Assembly (NCBI RefSeq): GCF_901709675.1
Contig: NC_051089.1
Span: 19,304,008 to 19,368,007, forward strand
Direction of reading: 5' to 3'
Source of the DNA: Syngnathus acus
Taxonomy: Eukaryota > Chordata > Actinopteri > Syngnathiformes > Syngnathidae
DNA length: 64,000 nt
This document shows, piece by piece, positions 1-12,900 of this stretch (position 1 is its first letter; each line of letters starts with the position of its first letter). The notes beneath the pieces are model-generated. The model searched no databases, had not been told where the DNA came from, and worked only from the letters and a program-made list of their open reading frames with translations. A program made the translations under genes and the position numbers.

Positions 1-345
1 CGGCTACAGCACTATGTTGTTTTCAATAAAAACATGCAGAACACACGTTTGCATCAGTCAATTTTAATTTTTAGAAAGGATTATTCTCATTTGATGTCTT
101 TAAATTCATTTGCGTTCTGCCGTTGAAGCGGGGTGCATTCAAAGACCAGTCGTACAGACGGAATACTCATTCACTTCACCAAAAAACAACAATATAATTA
201 CGTGAGCTCTTTGCATAAACCTCGATGCAAAGGAAACCCTCTTTTTGGGTACCATTACATGCTACAAGGAGTATATATTACAAAGGAGACTTTATACTTA
301 ATTGTGATCATCATTCATCCATCCATTTTATTACTCTGGCTTTTT

Positions 346-940
346 TTCTGTCTTCCTGGGGGTCTGTTCAGGTAGTGTGGCAAATTTGAACAGATTCTCT
401 CATTCCTAGGCCAGTTGGAGTCCAGGACTCACTGTTGAGGGGGGAAACATATCCTCTGTGAGGATATGTTCCCCCCCTGTAATTTGGCCTAGGAATGAGG
501 GAATCTGTTCTAATTTGCCACACTACCTGAACAGACCCCAAGGAAGACACAAAAAAGCCAGTTGGAGTCCAGGACTCACCGTTCTCAAAATGAGGGGGGG
601 GAACATATCCTCACGGGGCCGCTGTGAGGATTTGTTCCCCCCCTGTAATTTGGCCTAGGAATGAGGCAACCTGTTCAAATTTGCCACACTACCTGAACAG
701 ACCCCCAGGAAGACAGAAAAAGAGCCAGTTGGAGTCCAGGACTCACCGTTCTCAAAATGAGCGGGGGGACATTTCCTCACTGGGCCGCCGTGAGGATCTG
801 TTCCCCCCTGTAATTTGGCCTAGGAATGAGGAAACCTGTTCAAATTTGCCACACTACCTGAACAGACTCCCAGGAAGACAGAAAAAAAGCCAGTTGATGT
901 CCAGGACTCACCGTTCTCAAAATGGGAGGGGGGCACAAAT
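346..940. repeat. 166-bp tandem repeat array, about 3 units plus an inverted piece
   Basis: The string AGGAAGACA recurs at 541, 707 and 872, giving a period of 165-166 bp. Each unit runs through a GCCAGTTGGAGTCCAGGACT block, a G-run, a C-run and CACACTACCTGAACAGAC. Each unit also holds an imperfect palindrome: GGGGGGAACATATCCTC faces GAGGATTTGTTCCCCCC. A partial unit in reverse orientation lies at 340-405, so the array is bordered by its own inverted copy. It is not a CRISPR array: there are no unique spacers, and the genome is vertebrate. Confidence 0.85.
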
Positions 941-1203
941 TCTCACAGGTTGACATTTCTTATAGAGTTCCTGTTACAATTTTTATCTCCCCTCCCCACC
1001 ACCTGTCACTTTGCTTGGGACAAAAGGAGCCTTCAGAACTGAAATTTCTTCTCAATTATTCATTCAAATCAATTCACTCAAATCATTCTCGTTATGAAAG
1101 ATTTTATCACAAAACGTGTGTGGCTTTTTCTTAAATGAACACGTTTGACATTGCTATAGTGTCAGCATTTAATTATAATGCGCTGTCATTTTAAAGCAAA
1201 TTA

Positions 1204-2425
1204 CCGTTTTTTCCCATGTATAATGCGCCCCCATGTATAATACGCACCCTAAAAATGGCATGTTGATGCTGGGAAAAAAGCCTGTACCCATGTATAATAC
1301 GCACCCAATTATTATTATTTTTTTATTTATTTATTTTTTTTTAAGTCCCAATGATCGTCACACACGCATCTGGGTGTGGTGAAATTTGTCCTCTGCATTT
1401 GACCCATCCCCGTGTGATTTTGATCCATCCCCTGGGGGAGAGGGGAGCAATGAGCAGCAGCGGCGCCGCGCTCAGGAATCATTTGGTGATCTAACCCCCC
1501 AATTCCAACCCTTAATGCTGAGTGCCAAGCAGGGAGGCAATGGGTCCCATTTTTATAGTCTTTGGTATGGTCTTAACTAGGCTGGATGTATTTTTTTTGT
1601 TGGCGTTGATTTCTCCGACTGCCCGTAAAGGCACCACCGCGATCAGTTAGGTTAAAATGAAAAGAGAGGAAAGTGACGTGCGGACATGTGAAAAAGGCGG
1701 CTCTGTATGGGAGAGAAGTTGAAGAGGAATAAAAACACCCTTGGAAACCAAAACTTGCCCCTCGTCGTGACTCGGAGCCGCAACAAATGTTTCGGATTTG
1801 TGTAGGGTACATTGTGACAGCAAACGAGCAGGTGATCGAGCAAGCGTCTGATACGAGAGCATTGCGTTCGTATGGAGCGTGTTTGAAGTGAACAGCAGAG
1901 ACGAAAGGAACAAGGCAAAGTGTTGTGAAATAAAATATTACCTGTAATACGTATTTTGTTATTTGCTGATTGTATGTATTAAACTATCACATTCATTGTC
2001 AGTCAAGAAGAGAAGAGGACTATTCGCATCGGATCCGTAGTGCGCATGCGCAGTGATACTGCCTCCGTATGACGTCCAGTCCGCGATGGAGATTAAAAAA
2101 CAAACAATATTTGACAGTAACACAGGTTTCTCTTCCTGTCTTTGGTAATGTCACCCTGTCTTTTTGTTCCACGTCTTTGTCGGTCAGTCCTGTTGTTGGT
2201 TTTGTTAGAGAGTTATGTTAGTTTACCAAGTCTGTGTTTTGAGTTCCTCCAATGAACCCTGGTCCAAGCTGCACTTGGTCACCCTCTTCCTTTCGACACT
2301 CCATCCGTGACAAGATTTTCTTCAAAAACTGTTGTACCATGATTTTCTTCAAAAAAAAAAATAATAATAATAATAAAAAAAATAAAAATAAATTAGGGTG
2401 CGTATTATACATGGAAAAAAAACGG
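1204..2425 (-). mobile_element. TA-flanked non-autonomous DNA element, family D (copy 1)
   Basis: The left end reads CCGTTTTTTCCCATGTATAA, and the right end carries the matching inverted sequence ending in AAAAACGG. TA dinucleotides flank both ends (1202-1203 and 2426-2427), as expected for Tc1/mariner/pogo-type insertion. The interior around 1640-1970 is a near-identical reverse complement of 26540-26780, the interior of a second copy. A headless SINE lies inside at about 1345-1578. The element itself sits in the spacer of the long inverted repeat. Confidence 0.85.
1345..1578 (-). mobile_element. SINE body fragment lacking the tRNA-like head
   Basis: This stretch matches, with few differences, the SINE copies at 6297-6597 and 52605-52893. 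It runs from AGTCCCAATGATCGTCACAC to TTTATAGTCTTTGGTATG. The tRNA-like head that follows in the other two copies is absent here, so this copy is truncated at its 5' end (minus-strand orientation). Confidence 0.8.
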
Positions 2426-2795
2426 TAATAAATGCAACAATATTAATTTGCTTTGAAAATACCAGAGTAATAAAATAGCTGGATGAATGATGATCACAAT
2501 TAAGTATAAAGTCACCTTTGTAATATATACTCCTTGTAGCATGTAATGGTACCCAAAAAGAGGAGTTCCTTTGCATCGAGGTTTATGCAAAGAGCTCACG
2601 TAATTATATCGTTGCTTTTTGGTGAAGTGAATGAGTGTTCCGTCTGTACGACTGGTCTTTGAATGCAACCCGCTTCAACGGCAGAACGCAAATGAACTTA
2701 AAGACATCAAATGAGAATAATCCTTTCTAAAAATTAAAATTGACTGACGCAAACGTGTGTTCTTTGTTTTTATTGAAAACAACATAGTGCTGACG

Positions 2796-3785
2796 CCGTA
2801 CGACGCCGTACGGCCTCGGTTTTTCGCTTTCCAAGCAAGGTGTGCGCGGTCCAGTGGCAGGGGGAACAAATCCTAACGGGGGAACCAAATCGAGCACACC
2901 ACCAGCCGCTGTCACAAATCCTGGACGGCAGTGCTTTTTTCCTACGGCTGTTTCTGCACGGCGGTGCATTTTTCCTTTGTGCGTGGCTGTGTCACATCTC
3001 CGCTCTTGCCTTGCTGGCCTATGGCATCACGCGCCATCCGCACTAGGCCTCTGAGGCGCGCGTCGTCAGTCCTCACAATTTTGTCTGTTTTGACACGCAC
3101 GCCTGCCACCTGATTCTCGTTTGTCTAGCCCGCTGTGTTACGAGATGCCTGCACGACGCGAGCTCGCTGACCGGCTCGTCATTTTAAAGTGTAAACGTGC
3201 AACGGCTCCGCTCTGCTCTTGCCGTGCTGACCGGCTGTCGTGCCCCCGCTGCCCAGTGCGAGGGCTTCCGCACAAGACTAATTTTATGACGGACAAACAG
3301 GATAATTTGATCGGGAGTGACAAGCAGTTCCACTCCGCTTGGCGATCGAGGAGCGGAGACGTGATAGTATGCGTGTAATGAAGTGCAAGTCTGAGGTGTT
3401 GCTGATATGTTGACGCAGACGGAGTGAATAAAGTGCGGGAGGCTGAGAAGTGTAGTTAGAACTGCTAAGCCAATCAGCTCCAAGGACACAGATCAACATA
3501 TTCCCATTGGCCATTAGTGTCATATGGGCAGACAAAGCCCTGCGCTCCATGTGATGCCGCAAAAAGCCGTGACCATCGGGGAGTTGCTGATGGTGTAGCA
3601 CTTGCCTGTCTTGTTGCCTGTCTTGTTTGCTTCATTGCATATGACGCTGTGAGTGTGTGTGTCAGACTCAAAAAAAAAAAAAAAATTTGCGATGACAAAA
3701 ATCTATCCGCAATATTTGTTTAAAGAAAAATCCACGATAGAGCGAGGCCGCGATAGGTGAACCGCGAAGTAGTGAGGGATTACTG
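2796..3785. other. Repeat-derived stretch ending in a Tigger-like terminus
   Basis: No host exon is seen. About 3725-3785 is a Tigger-type end: CGCGAAGTAGTGAGGGATTA followed by CTGTA, the reverse complement of the CAGTAATCCCTC terminus that recurs near 28051, 28395, 31035, 36480, 38650 and 53490. The partner left end is not clear and may lie outside the window. The overlapping ORFs of 60-105 codons have no recognisable domain. Confidence 0.5.
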
Positions 3786-3873
3786 TATTTCGGTTTTAAG
3801 TGACTGACAATAACTGATTTGAAAGTTCATGTCATGTTTTGACAACACATGACATCCTGTGTGATCTATGCAG

Positions 3874-3975
3874 GGAGCTGGTATTGAGATTTATCCTGGC
3901 AGTGTGTGCACTCTGGTAGGCAACGGCATCCACCATTGTAAGGATGGCATTCTCATCAAGATGAACCAACCAATG
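3874..3975 (+). CDS. shcbp1: SHCBP1-family coding exon (beta-helix repeat)
   Basis: The acceptor is CTATGCAG at 3866-3873 and the donor GTGGGT begins at 3976. The exon is 102 nt, phase 0 at both ends. It encodes [18 protein letters not shown] and continues through CKDGILIK to MNQPM. The last five codons after ILIK are less certain, because the only GT donor near the expected end lies after them. Confidence 0.8.
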
Positions 3976-6900
3976 GTGGGTGGACAAAAGTTAAACCTGT
4001 AAAACGTTTTCTGCAGGGGGTGGCAGAGGAGTGCAGTGACCAAATTTAATGTTTGCTGTCATGCATCCAAACAAATATTGTTAAAACGTGTATTGTGCTG
4101 CACCTCACTGACATTCTTTGTAACGCTTAAAAGATTGAAGGCATTTTATTGTCACACCAATTCACATTTCCACATGATATTGCATGTAATAAGATAACAA
4201 AGCTATCTTATCTTCGGAATTCCCAATACTTGTGAAAATAAATATAGAACAACGAAATAAATCTGATAGAGATAATTGAGATGCTTATTCATGGATTGAA
4301 CTTGTGCAGCGATGCAATGCACCAGAATGATGCAGCTGCCAGGTCGAGCACATTGCACCTTGTGGAGGAAGTTAAGGCATTGGTGAGCTGAGCTTCCTTC
4401 AGAAGACAAAAACGCCAAGGTGGTTATCTTTGCACAAACCCACCAAATGTTCTGCCTACTCTCTATACTCTGAATCATAGTTGGTTGTGATGTGTCCTAC
4501 AATCCTGTTTCATCCACAAATTTCATTATTCGTCAGTAGCATCAACAGGATGGGACTCAGCACACAGCCCTGTGTGGAGCCATTGCTGAGGATGATGGGG
4601 GAGACGGTGTTATCCTGACAATCTGTGGTCTGCTAGTTATGAAGTACAGGACCCAGTTTACCGGTGAAGGATTCAGTGCAAGAATGATCAGCTTTTGCAC
4701 CAGATTCTGCGGGATGATGGTGTCGAAGACTGAGGAGAAATCCAGGAAGAGCAGACAGATATATGGGTTCCTTCTTGAGGGCTGTGTAGACCACTGATGA
4801 AATGGTATCAGTGAAGTGGTTCTTCCTTAAGCCATACTGAGAGGGGTCTACAGTGTTGTTGATGGAGTTTTTGATTTGTACCATGATCAGCTTCTTTAAG
4901 CCCTTCAGGAGTGAAGGCTATTGGCTAATAGTCAAACCAGTCTTGGCTAAAGGGATGATGGAGGGCAGTCTAAAAGGATGATTGGGACAGACATAGTTGG
5001 AGTGAAGTGCTGAAAATGTCTTTTAGCACTTTGAACACATGGTGTGCAGAGTCACATTGTATGTGCCCTTTGATATTGGTAGTGCCTTATGCTTTGCAGG
5101 GGGGAATCCTTTGTAGTGTTGTTTTTGTGTCTGCTGGGGATGAGATGGATGGGGTGTCAAGTTGTGGTGTTGTGGGGATCCTGAAAGTGGATGAAGAACT
5201 GGTTAAGGGCATCTGGCTGGGAGGTCTCTTTTGGACATCGTGTATCCTTGCTCTTGTAGTTTGTGACAAACTTAAAATTCCCTTCCACGCGCTCCAAGGG
5301 CCACTGGAGGTGAAGTGGCCCTGGATTTTCCAAGCATGGGATAGTGGAAACGTAATTTCGATTTCTTTGTGTGTCTTGGCATGTGAAGAGATTGACAATA
5401 AAGCAGACTTTGACTTTGACTTTGACTTTTTAAGACCTCCTGATGCCCATAGCCAGTTCTTCTCCTGATGCCTTCAGCAGTGCTTTCTCCATTCAGCCAG
5501 GGCTTCTTGTTCAGGTACATGATGATCTTGGTGGTGTAGACATCATAACCAGGTTTTCAGGTGGTGCCCAGAATTGATTAAAATATTTTTCAGCAAGGCC
5601 ATTTTTCCTTCCCGAGTAGCTGCTTTTCTGACCATTTGCCAGTTTTCAAGATTCAAGATTCAAGAGTTTTTATTCGCCATGTTTGAGCGTGCCAAACAAG
5701 GAATTTGACTTCGGTAAATCACAGCCTCTGTTCAACATTTAGGTGACTAACAACACTCAGGACATGTGAAAAATGGCAAATATTCTCAAACATCCCCTGA
5801 TCTTAAACTCCCAAGAGGGCAAGGAAGAACTCAAAACTCCAGCTAGGGGAACTGAGAAACCTTGAGAAGAGACCACAGATGGGAAGGTCCCTTATCCAGG
5901 ATGACCAGGCTGCAATGGATGCAGAGAGGACACATAGTACAAACAGTGTAGACAAATTCAAAAAAGGTGTGGAGAGCAGGATGTTATTGCACAGTAATGA
6001 CTCTGAGACTCTAAGAGTGGTGTGAGTTCATCAGAGCAACAGCCTGGGGGAAGAAGCTGTCTCTGTGTCTGCTGGTTTTGGCGTACCAAGGTCTATAACG
6101 CCGTCCGGAGGGGAGTAGTTCAAACGGACTGCAACCTGGGTGAGAAGGGTCTGTAGAGATGTTCCTTGCACGTTTCATGGTCCTGGAGAGGTACAAGTCT
6201 TGGATAGATGGGAGGTTGATTCCAATTATCTTTTCTGCAATCCTGATTGTCCGTTGCAGTCTGTGCTTGTCTTGTTTTTTTTTTTTGTTTTTTTTTTAAA
6301 GTCCCAATGATCGTCACACACACACCTGGGTGTGGTGAAATTTGTCCTCTGCATTTAACCCATCCCCGTGTGATTTTAATCCATCCCCTGGGGGAGAGGG
6401 GAGCAGTGAGCAGCAGCGGTGCCGCGCTCGGGAATCAGTTGGTGATCTAACCCCCCAATTCCAACCCTTAATGCTGAGTGCCAAGCAGGGAGGCAATGGG
6501 TCCCATTTTTATAGTCTTTGGTATGACCCGGCCGGGGTTTTGAACCCACAACCTTCCAGTCTCAGGGCGGACACTCTACCACTAGGCCACTGAGCTGGTT
6601 TGGAGGCCGATCCAAACCAGACAGTGATGGAGGTGCAGAGGACAGACTGGATGATGGCAGTGTAGAAGGTCTTCAGAAGCTCTCGCGGCAGGTTGAACTT
6701 CTTGAGCTGTCTCAGGAAGTACAGCCTCTGCTGGGCCTTCTTCCGGACAGAGTCTATGTGGCCGGTCCATTTCAGGTCCCGAGAGATTGTGGTTCCCAGG
6801 AACTTGAAGGTGTCTGTGGAGAGAATAGTATTACTGCGGATAGTGAGGGGTAAAGGTGGTGAAGGGTCTCGCCTGAAGTCCACTGTCATCTCCACGGTCT

Positions 6901-9900
6901 TGAGCGGGTTCAGCTCCAGGTGGTTTTGGCTGCACCAGTGGACCAGCCGCTCCACCTCCTGTCTGTACGCAGTCTCATCACCGTCCTGGATCAGTCCGAT
7001 GAGAGTGGTGTCGTCAGCATACTTCAGGAGCTTCACAGGAGACTCACCTGAGGAGAAATCGTTGGTGTAGAGAGAGAAGAGCAGTGGGGAGAGAACGCAC
7101 CCCTGAGGGACTCCAGTATTGGTGGTCCGGGTGTCAGATGTGATGCCCCCCAGCCTCACACGCTGTCTCCTGTTGGTCAGGAAGCTGGTGATCCACTGAC
7201 AGGTGGAGGCAGGCACCGCAAGCTGGATGAGCTTCTGTTGGAGGATGTCAGGAGCGATGGTGTTGAACGCCGAGCTGAAGTCCACGAACAGGATCCTGGC
7301 GTACGTTCCTGGGGTGTCCAGGTGGTGCAGGATGTAGTGCAGTCCCATGTTGACCACATCATCCACCGACCTGTTTGCCCGGTAGGCAAACTGGAGGGGG
7401 TCAAGCAGGGGGCCCGTAACATCCTTCAGGTGGTTCAGCACTAACCTCTCGAAAGATTTCATGACCACAGATGTCAGTGCGACAGGTCTATAGTCATTCA
7501 AACCTGTGATGGCGGGCTTCTTGGCCACTGGAACGATGGTGGAGCTCTTGAAGCACGAGGGCACCTCACACAGCTCCAGAGAACGGTTGAAGATCCGTCC
7601 AAAGGTGGGCGCCAGCTGCTCAGCGCAGACTTTCAAGCAGGAAAGTGACACGCCGTCTGGGCCCGGTGTCAGTGAGTTCATGCAGGTCTGAAGTTGCAGC
7701 TTCGAAAATTCCCCAATCGGTGCAGTCAAAGCAGGCTTGGAGGTCCTGCCTTGACTCCACTGTCCACTTCCTCACAGTCCTCACCACAGGCTTAGAAGTT
7801 TTTAGTTTCTGCCCGTAGGCCGGGATCAGATGAACTAGACCAGGGGTGGGCAAACTTTTTGACTCGCGGGCCGAACTGGGTTCTAAATTTGGACCGGAGG
7901 GCCGAACCAGGAGCAGATGGACGTAATGTTTGTGTGAAGTAATATAAGCGACCTGTAAAGGTCATTGCATAAAAGATTTTGGCCTTTAGTAGGTAGTAAA
8001 GCATAGATATTCCAAACAAGTTTTTTGAAAACAAATGCATTTATTAACAGCATTAAAAAAAAAAAGAAAATCACTAAAAAACTGTTATCAGTGATTCTCA
8101 TAAAATACGACACTGTTATTATGAATAACAGTCTCCATCACTTCAGTGCCTGCAGGTCAGATTAATGAAAGATGTTTATCTTATGAGATCACATCAAATG
8201 GTAAACATTCTGACCAAATATATCATCTTGAAGAATCGGTGAACGCATACATCCAAATAAAGTAATCAAAACGGCAACACGGGGAGGGGTATCTGAAAAT
8301 CAGAGCAGTTTTAACTCACAAACACCTGATAACAGAGGTGAGGAAACGGGAAACACTTCCTTAAAGTAAGCCTTAAGAACTTTACAGGTTAAGATTAGTC
8401 GCAAACAGGTGGTGCATCAATGTCCTTGAGCATCCTGCATTGTTTGAAAATGAGAATGATCGCTAGTTTCAATCCCTGCTATGTGTACAAATCATATTCA
8501 AAATGCATTTTTTTACAACAAACCTGAGAGCCTCCCCTTCATTTTCAGTGGGAACAGTGTTGTTGGTCTCCTTTTTTTGCTAGTGCGTCATAGTCTGGAG
8601 TAAAATTTGTTGTGGCAATTCTTAGGAGAGATCCGAGGTGTTGGTCCGTTTACCTCGATCTGTGACGGGTTGATGTTGACGTTCATGTGGCTGAACGTCA
8701 CGTCGCGTACGTCGAGCCAAATTGGCCACTCTTTTTTTAAACACTCGGCACTGTGTCCACCTTGCTTTTCCTTGGGCGACTCATTTTAATAGAAGGATTC
8801 CAGGGGAAGGTTTGTGGGTGGCTTTAGCGTAAAACTGTATCTGAAAGCTCAGCGCGCGAATTACAAGAATGCTGTCGTCACAGCCCACGCTCTAAATTCG
8901 GGACTGATACAAATCGAGCGCGAGTGCGCCATGTCCGTACTACTGAGTACGTACACGCACTTGTGAGTGTGCACCGAGCTTTCTGACACGGCTTCCGGTA
9001 GTAAATGCGCAGGCGAGCGCTTCCCCATCTACTGGGGAAACGCAGTCATTGCAGGCAAAATGACAAAAAAAAAAGTTTAATAATACAATTAATTCAGGGT
9101 TGGCGGGCCGGATTAAACGGTCCCGTGGGCCGGATGTGGCCCGCGGGCCGTAGTTTGCCCATCCCTGAACTAGACAGTGGTCCGAGAGTCCTAAAGCTGC
9201 ACGAGCCACAGAGTGGTATGCATCCTTAATCACGGTGTAGCAGTGGTCCAGAGTCTGTGCCCCACTGGTGGGACACGTTACGTGCTGTCTGTATCTGGGG
9301 AGTTCGTGTGCGAGGTTCGCCCTGTTAAGATCACCCAGAACAATGATTAGTGAATTTGGTAGAAGTTTCTCCGTGTCTGTTACCTGGTCAGCCAGCATCT
9401 GCGTGGCTTCACTCGCACGTGCGTGTGGTGGAATGTAAACAGCCGCCATGACGATCGAGGAGAACTCCCGTGGTGAATAGAACGGCCGGCAGTTTATGAA
9501 AAGTGTTTCTAGGAGAGGGCTGCAAAACTCTTTCAACACCGTGACATCAGTACACCAACGTTCATTAATGTAGAAACAGAGACCTCCCTTTGATTTTCCG
9601 GAGAGCTCCGCGCTGCGATCTGCCCGCGTTAGCCGAAACCCCGCTAACTCCACGGCGTGGTAGAGGGTTCGTTCGCTGAGCCACGTTTCAACAAAGCACA
9701 GCGTGGCGGATCTGCTGTTTCCGTGTTCCTTGAAGTGAGGAGCAGCAGTTCGTCCATCTTGTTCGCCAGGGAGCGGACATTCGCCAGATGAATTGACGGT
9801 AGGGCAGAACGGAACCCTCTCTGCCTCAGCTTTACGAGGGCTCCGGCTCGTTTTCCGCGCCGCCGTCGTCGCGCTAGCTTGTATAGCACCGCCGCTCCGG

Positions 9901-12900
9901 CTAGAATCTCCGACAAACAGTCTGAATCAGAGAGAACAGGAGAGAAAATACCAGAAGAAGACTGTCCGATGTTTAACAGCGCTTCTCTATTAAAAGTGAT
10001 CCGGGATGGACAGCAGAGGACACAGAAAACACACAAAATAAGACAAAGAAACACAGAGCGACTCACCGTGGCTGCCATCCGCGGCGCCATCATATGACGT
10101 TCTAAAATAGTCATGAAGCAACAGAGGGCAGCATCACTGGGCCACACCTTGACCCGCCTGACTGTGGACTTGGACCGATTTCTCCTTTTATTAATGGGGT
10201 GAGAACAGCAGTATGATGTGGTCAGAGAAGGCAAGGTAGGGGTGGCTCTTTATGTGACACGGAAGTGGACTTTCTCTCCTGTCCCATCTAACGTCCACAG
10301 AAAAAATCCTGACCTGACACAGACCTTAGTAAAAAATAAATAACAATCCTGTCTCTTTTTGCCATGGCAATCCCACCCATGTATTGCTTTCGTTTTGAAA
10401 TAGAAAACAAACAACTTAAGTTGCATTTTACTCTTTAAATTAATTGTAGGGTTGCATAGTACATTGAAAATTGCTATTGCAATAATGATCTATGCAATAT
10501 ACATATTGCAAAGACATGCAATTATGTCCTTATGAAATGGTATACTTTTGTCTGAATTCAACTGGTCAGATCCAACTTTAAATGTGCCTCACCACCCAAT
10601 GGTTGAACGTTATCTGAGAGGGATTACAATGAATTAAGACAATGAAAAAATTTAATTCTTTCATTATATTATAAAATGTAATATCTTTAGGTACATGTTA
10701 AATGCTGCAATATTATCTATATCGCTATAGTTAACATCCATATCACATATCACATGCTTTCCCAATATCATGTAGCCCTAATTTGTTGCCCCCTTTCTCT
10801 TCATAGATTTTTTTCCCCTATTGGATAATTATGCTCCTGCTTGCGCCCATGAACTTGATATCCTGTACTGTCCCAATGCCTGATTGACTTTAAATTGTCT
10901 TTGTAATGCACTTCATCATCTTGGAACCTTCTTGGGAAGAGGCCACAAACCTAAACAGAAATATACTCATTTGAACACTAGTGCTGTCAGGCGATTAAAA
11001 AAATAATCTAATTAGCTACTGGATTTGTAATTAATGTAATTAATCGCATTTTAAACTCATGTCTGATAAAGGTCCCAAAATAAAGCTTTTGGATTCTAGA
11101 ACATTACAAAATTGTAATGCATGACTAATCAGTTGAATACACAAAGAGGAGAAGACCTTTTAGGACCAAGAAAATGTGCAAGTAACATCTCTACAGACCC
11201 TTCTCACCCAGGTCACAGTTTGTTCGAACTACTCCCCTCCAGACGGCATTACAGAGCGCGGTACGCCAAAACCAGCAGACACAGACACAGCTTCTTTCCC
11301 CAGGCTGTCGCTCTGATGAACTCACACCACTCATAGTCCCAGAGACATCACTGGGCAATAATATCCTGTTCTTACCACTTAAATGTTGTTAGTAACCTGA
11401 ATGTTGTTAGTCACTTAAATGTTGTACAGAGACTGAGATCAACCGGAGTCAAATTTCTTGTTTGGCATGCACAAACTTGGCCAATAAAGCTGATTCTGAA
11501 ATCCATGTGAAGAATACATCTTGCTGATACACTGGGACACATCATCAGTGTTGTAACCTGGGGTCACTGGGTGTTTTGGGTCTTTCAACATCAGACACCC
11601 TCACCCAGGCGACCCGACCGGAGATGATCAGACTCCGGCCTGTGTCCCACCAGCATTACATCCACTTGATCCACAGCTATCCTATGACTCTTTCTGCGGC
11701 TTAAGTTGCAGACCTGGCCTTTCTCTTTGCCTCACCGGTAAGTCCCAACCTGGTGAGGACTTTGCAGAGGGACCGCCCTGCAAATCCTCAGCATCCCATC
11801 TCCAGGGGTTCACAGTAGGTCTTCCAGCTTTTGCTCCTGCACTCCTCCACCAGCTCCTGGTACTTGGCTCGCTTCCTCTCATTTGCCTCCCCCATATGTT
11901 CTTCCCAGGGCACTGTGAGTTCCAGAATGATCAATTGCTTGGTGGAATCAAAAACAATGATCATATCTGTCCGGAGCCGTGTAGATATAATTCTTGCTGG
12001 AATTTTCAGCTGTTCGACCAGATCTACTTCTAGCTGCTAGTCTGTGGCAGTTGTGAGAAGACCTGACCTTGGTTGGTGGGCTCTGTGAAACCTGATGGAC
12101 AGGCTTGCTGTGGCCCTTGGTGGGGTTAATGGCCTTGGCTATGTTCTCAGCAACCGCCTTCAGTAATTTTGGTCGTGGGTCCAGCGATAACGCCCCTCTC
12201 CAAGGGCTTTTGGGCAGCTGCTGAGGAGGTGTTCCAGGGATCCTCGTCCTGGACAATGGGGTTAGGATGGTGTCTCTGCTTTGCCCCAGACATGGAGTTT
12301 GGCAGGACTCGGTAGGACATCATAAATAGCTCGGACTAGGAACCTGGTGTTAAGGGAGTCTGCTCTCCAGATGTTGGCCCAGGTGATCTTCCATTGAAAA
12401 ACATTCTCCCATTTGGTCCATGCTCTCCTTGTTGTCCCATTCCCACCATCCTGCTAGCTTGTTCTTCCTCCATGCCTGCCTGCACGTCCTCCTGAATGAG
12501 ATGTTGCCGCTGTTTTCCCTGGGCCTTGTCCACCCTGGTTGATTGGAAATAGCCAATTCCAGCCCTGGGCCTATTGACCCGACCAGTACTTTATGCCTCA
12601 GTCGCGACTCTGCTACTTCCAGACCCTCGCTGGCCCTCCATTTCTAGCCTGTCCACACCTGGACTCCAGCTGATGCCACCTCATCATCCCTGGATTTCCT
12701 GTATTACAGGGCTTCCCGAGTTCTTCTCACCATGAATTCTTCAGTGAGTCAACTGAACGGAAGCTGCAAGATGTGACTACTGCCGTACAGGGCAGCACTG
12801 CTCAGGGTTTGGGGTAGGCCAAGCCATCTTCGCAAGTAGCTTCTGATCTTTCTCTCCATGAACTCTACAGTTGTGATGGGTACTGTGTACATGAGTAGAG

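Larger units (their letters stand above)
1..2795. mobile_element. Long inverted-repeat DNA element, cut by the left window edge
   Basis: Bases 1-345 reappear as the reverse complement at about 2461-2795, with a few substitutions and small indels (both contain, for example, the complement-related strings around the GATGATCACAATTAAG block). The arms bracket a spacer holding a tandem array (346-940) and a TA-flanked element (1204-2425). This is the layout of a foldback or long-TIR DNA transposon. The left arm starts at base 1, so the true end and any target duplication are outside the window. No transposase frame was found in the spacer. The family is not recognised. Confidence 0.7.
5648..10310 (-). 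mobile_element. LINE with endonuclease and reverse transcriptase, interrupted twice (CR1/L2/Rex1 group)
   Basis: Read on the minus strand, the element runs from an APE-type endonuclease ([19 protein letters not shown] near 9730-9790; [10 protein letters not shown] near 9330; LSDHCLV near 9200) to the RT. RT motifs are [19 protein letters not shown] (near 7440-7500), [23 protein letters not shown] and the catalytic KYADDTTL (YADD at 7011-7022). The terminal part ends ALMNSHHS near 6013. The tail at 5648-5670 is an ATTCAAG-type repeat. A hAT element (7841-9167) splits the end of the endonuclease, and a SINE (about 6285-6597) splits the region after VWFG. A frameshift near 9650-9700 breaks the N-terminal frame. 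The 5' limit is approximate. The element is inactive as it stands. Confidence 0.8.

Noticed and set aside
346-940. Regular direct repeats that could be mistaken for a CRISPR array
   Set aside because: Units are 165-166 bp and contiguous with no unique spacers, and the genome is a vertebrate.
5007-5468. 153-codon ORF on the + strand
   Set aside because: It is antisense to a degenerate LINE and runs into a LINE tail with GACTTT repeats; no domain is present.
6574-6591. Possible tRNA gene
   Set aside because: The A and B boxes belong to a tRNA-derived SINE head; there is no full cloverleaf and SINE body follows.
9793-10097. + strand ORFs over the LINE 5' region
   Set aside because: They are shadows of the minus-strand LINE coding sequence.
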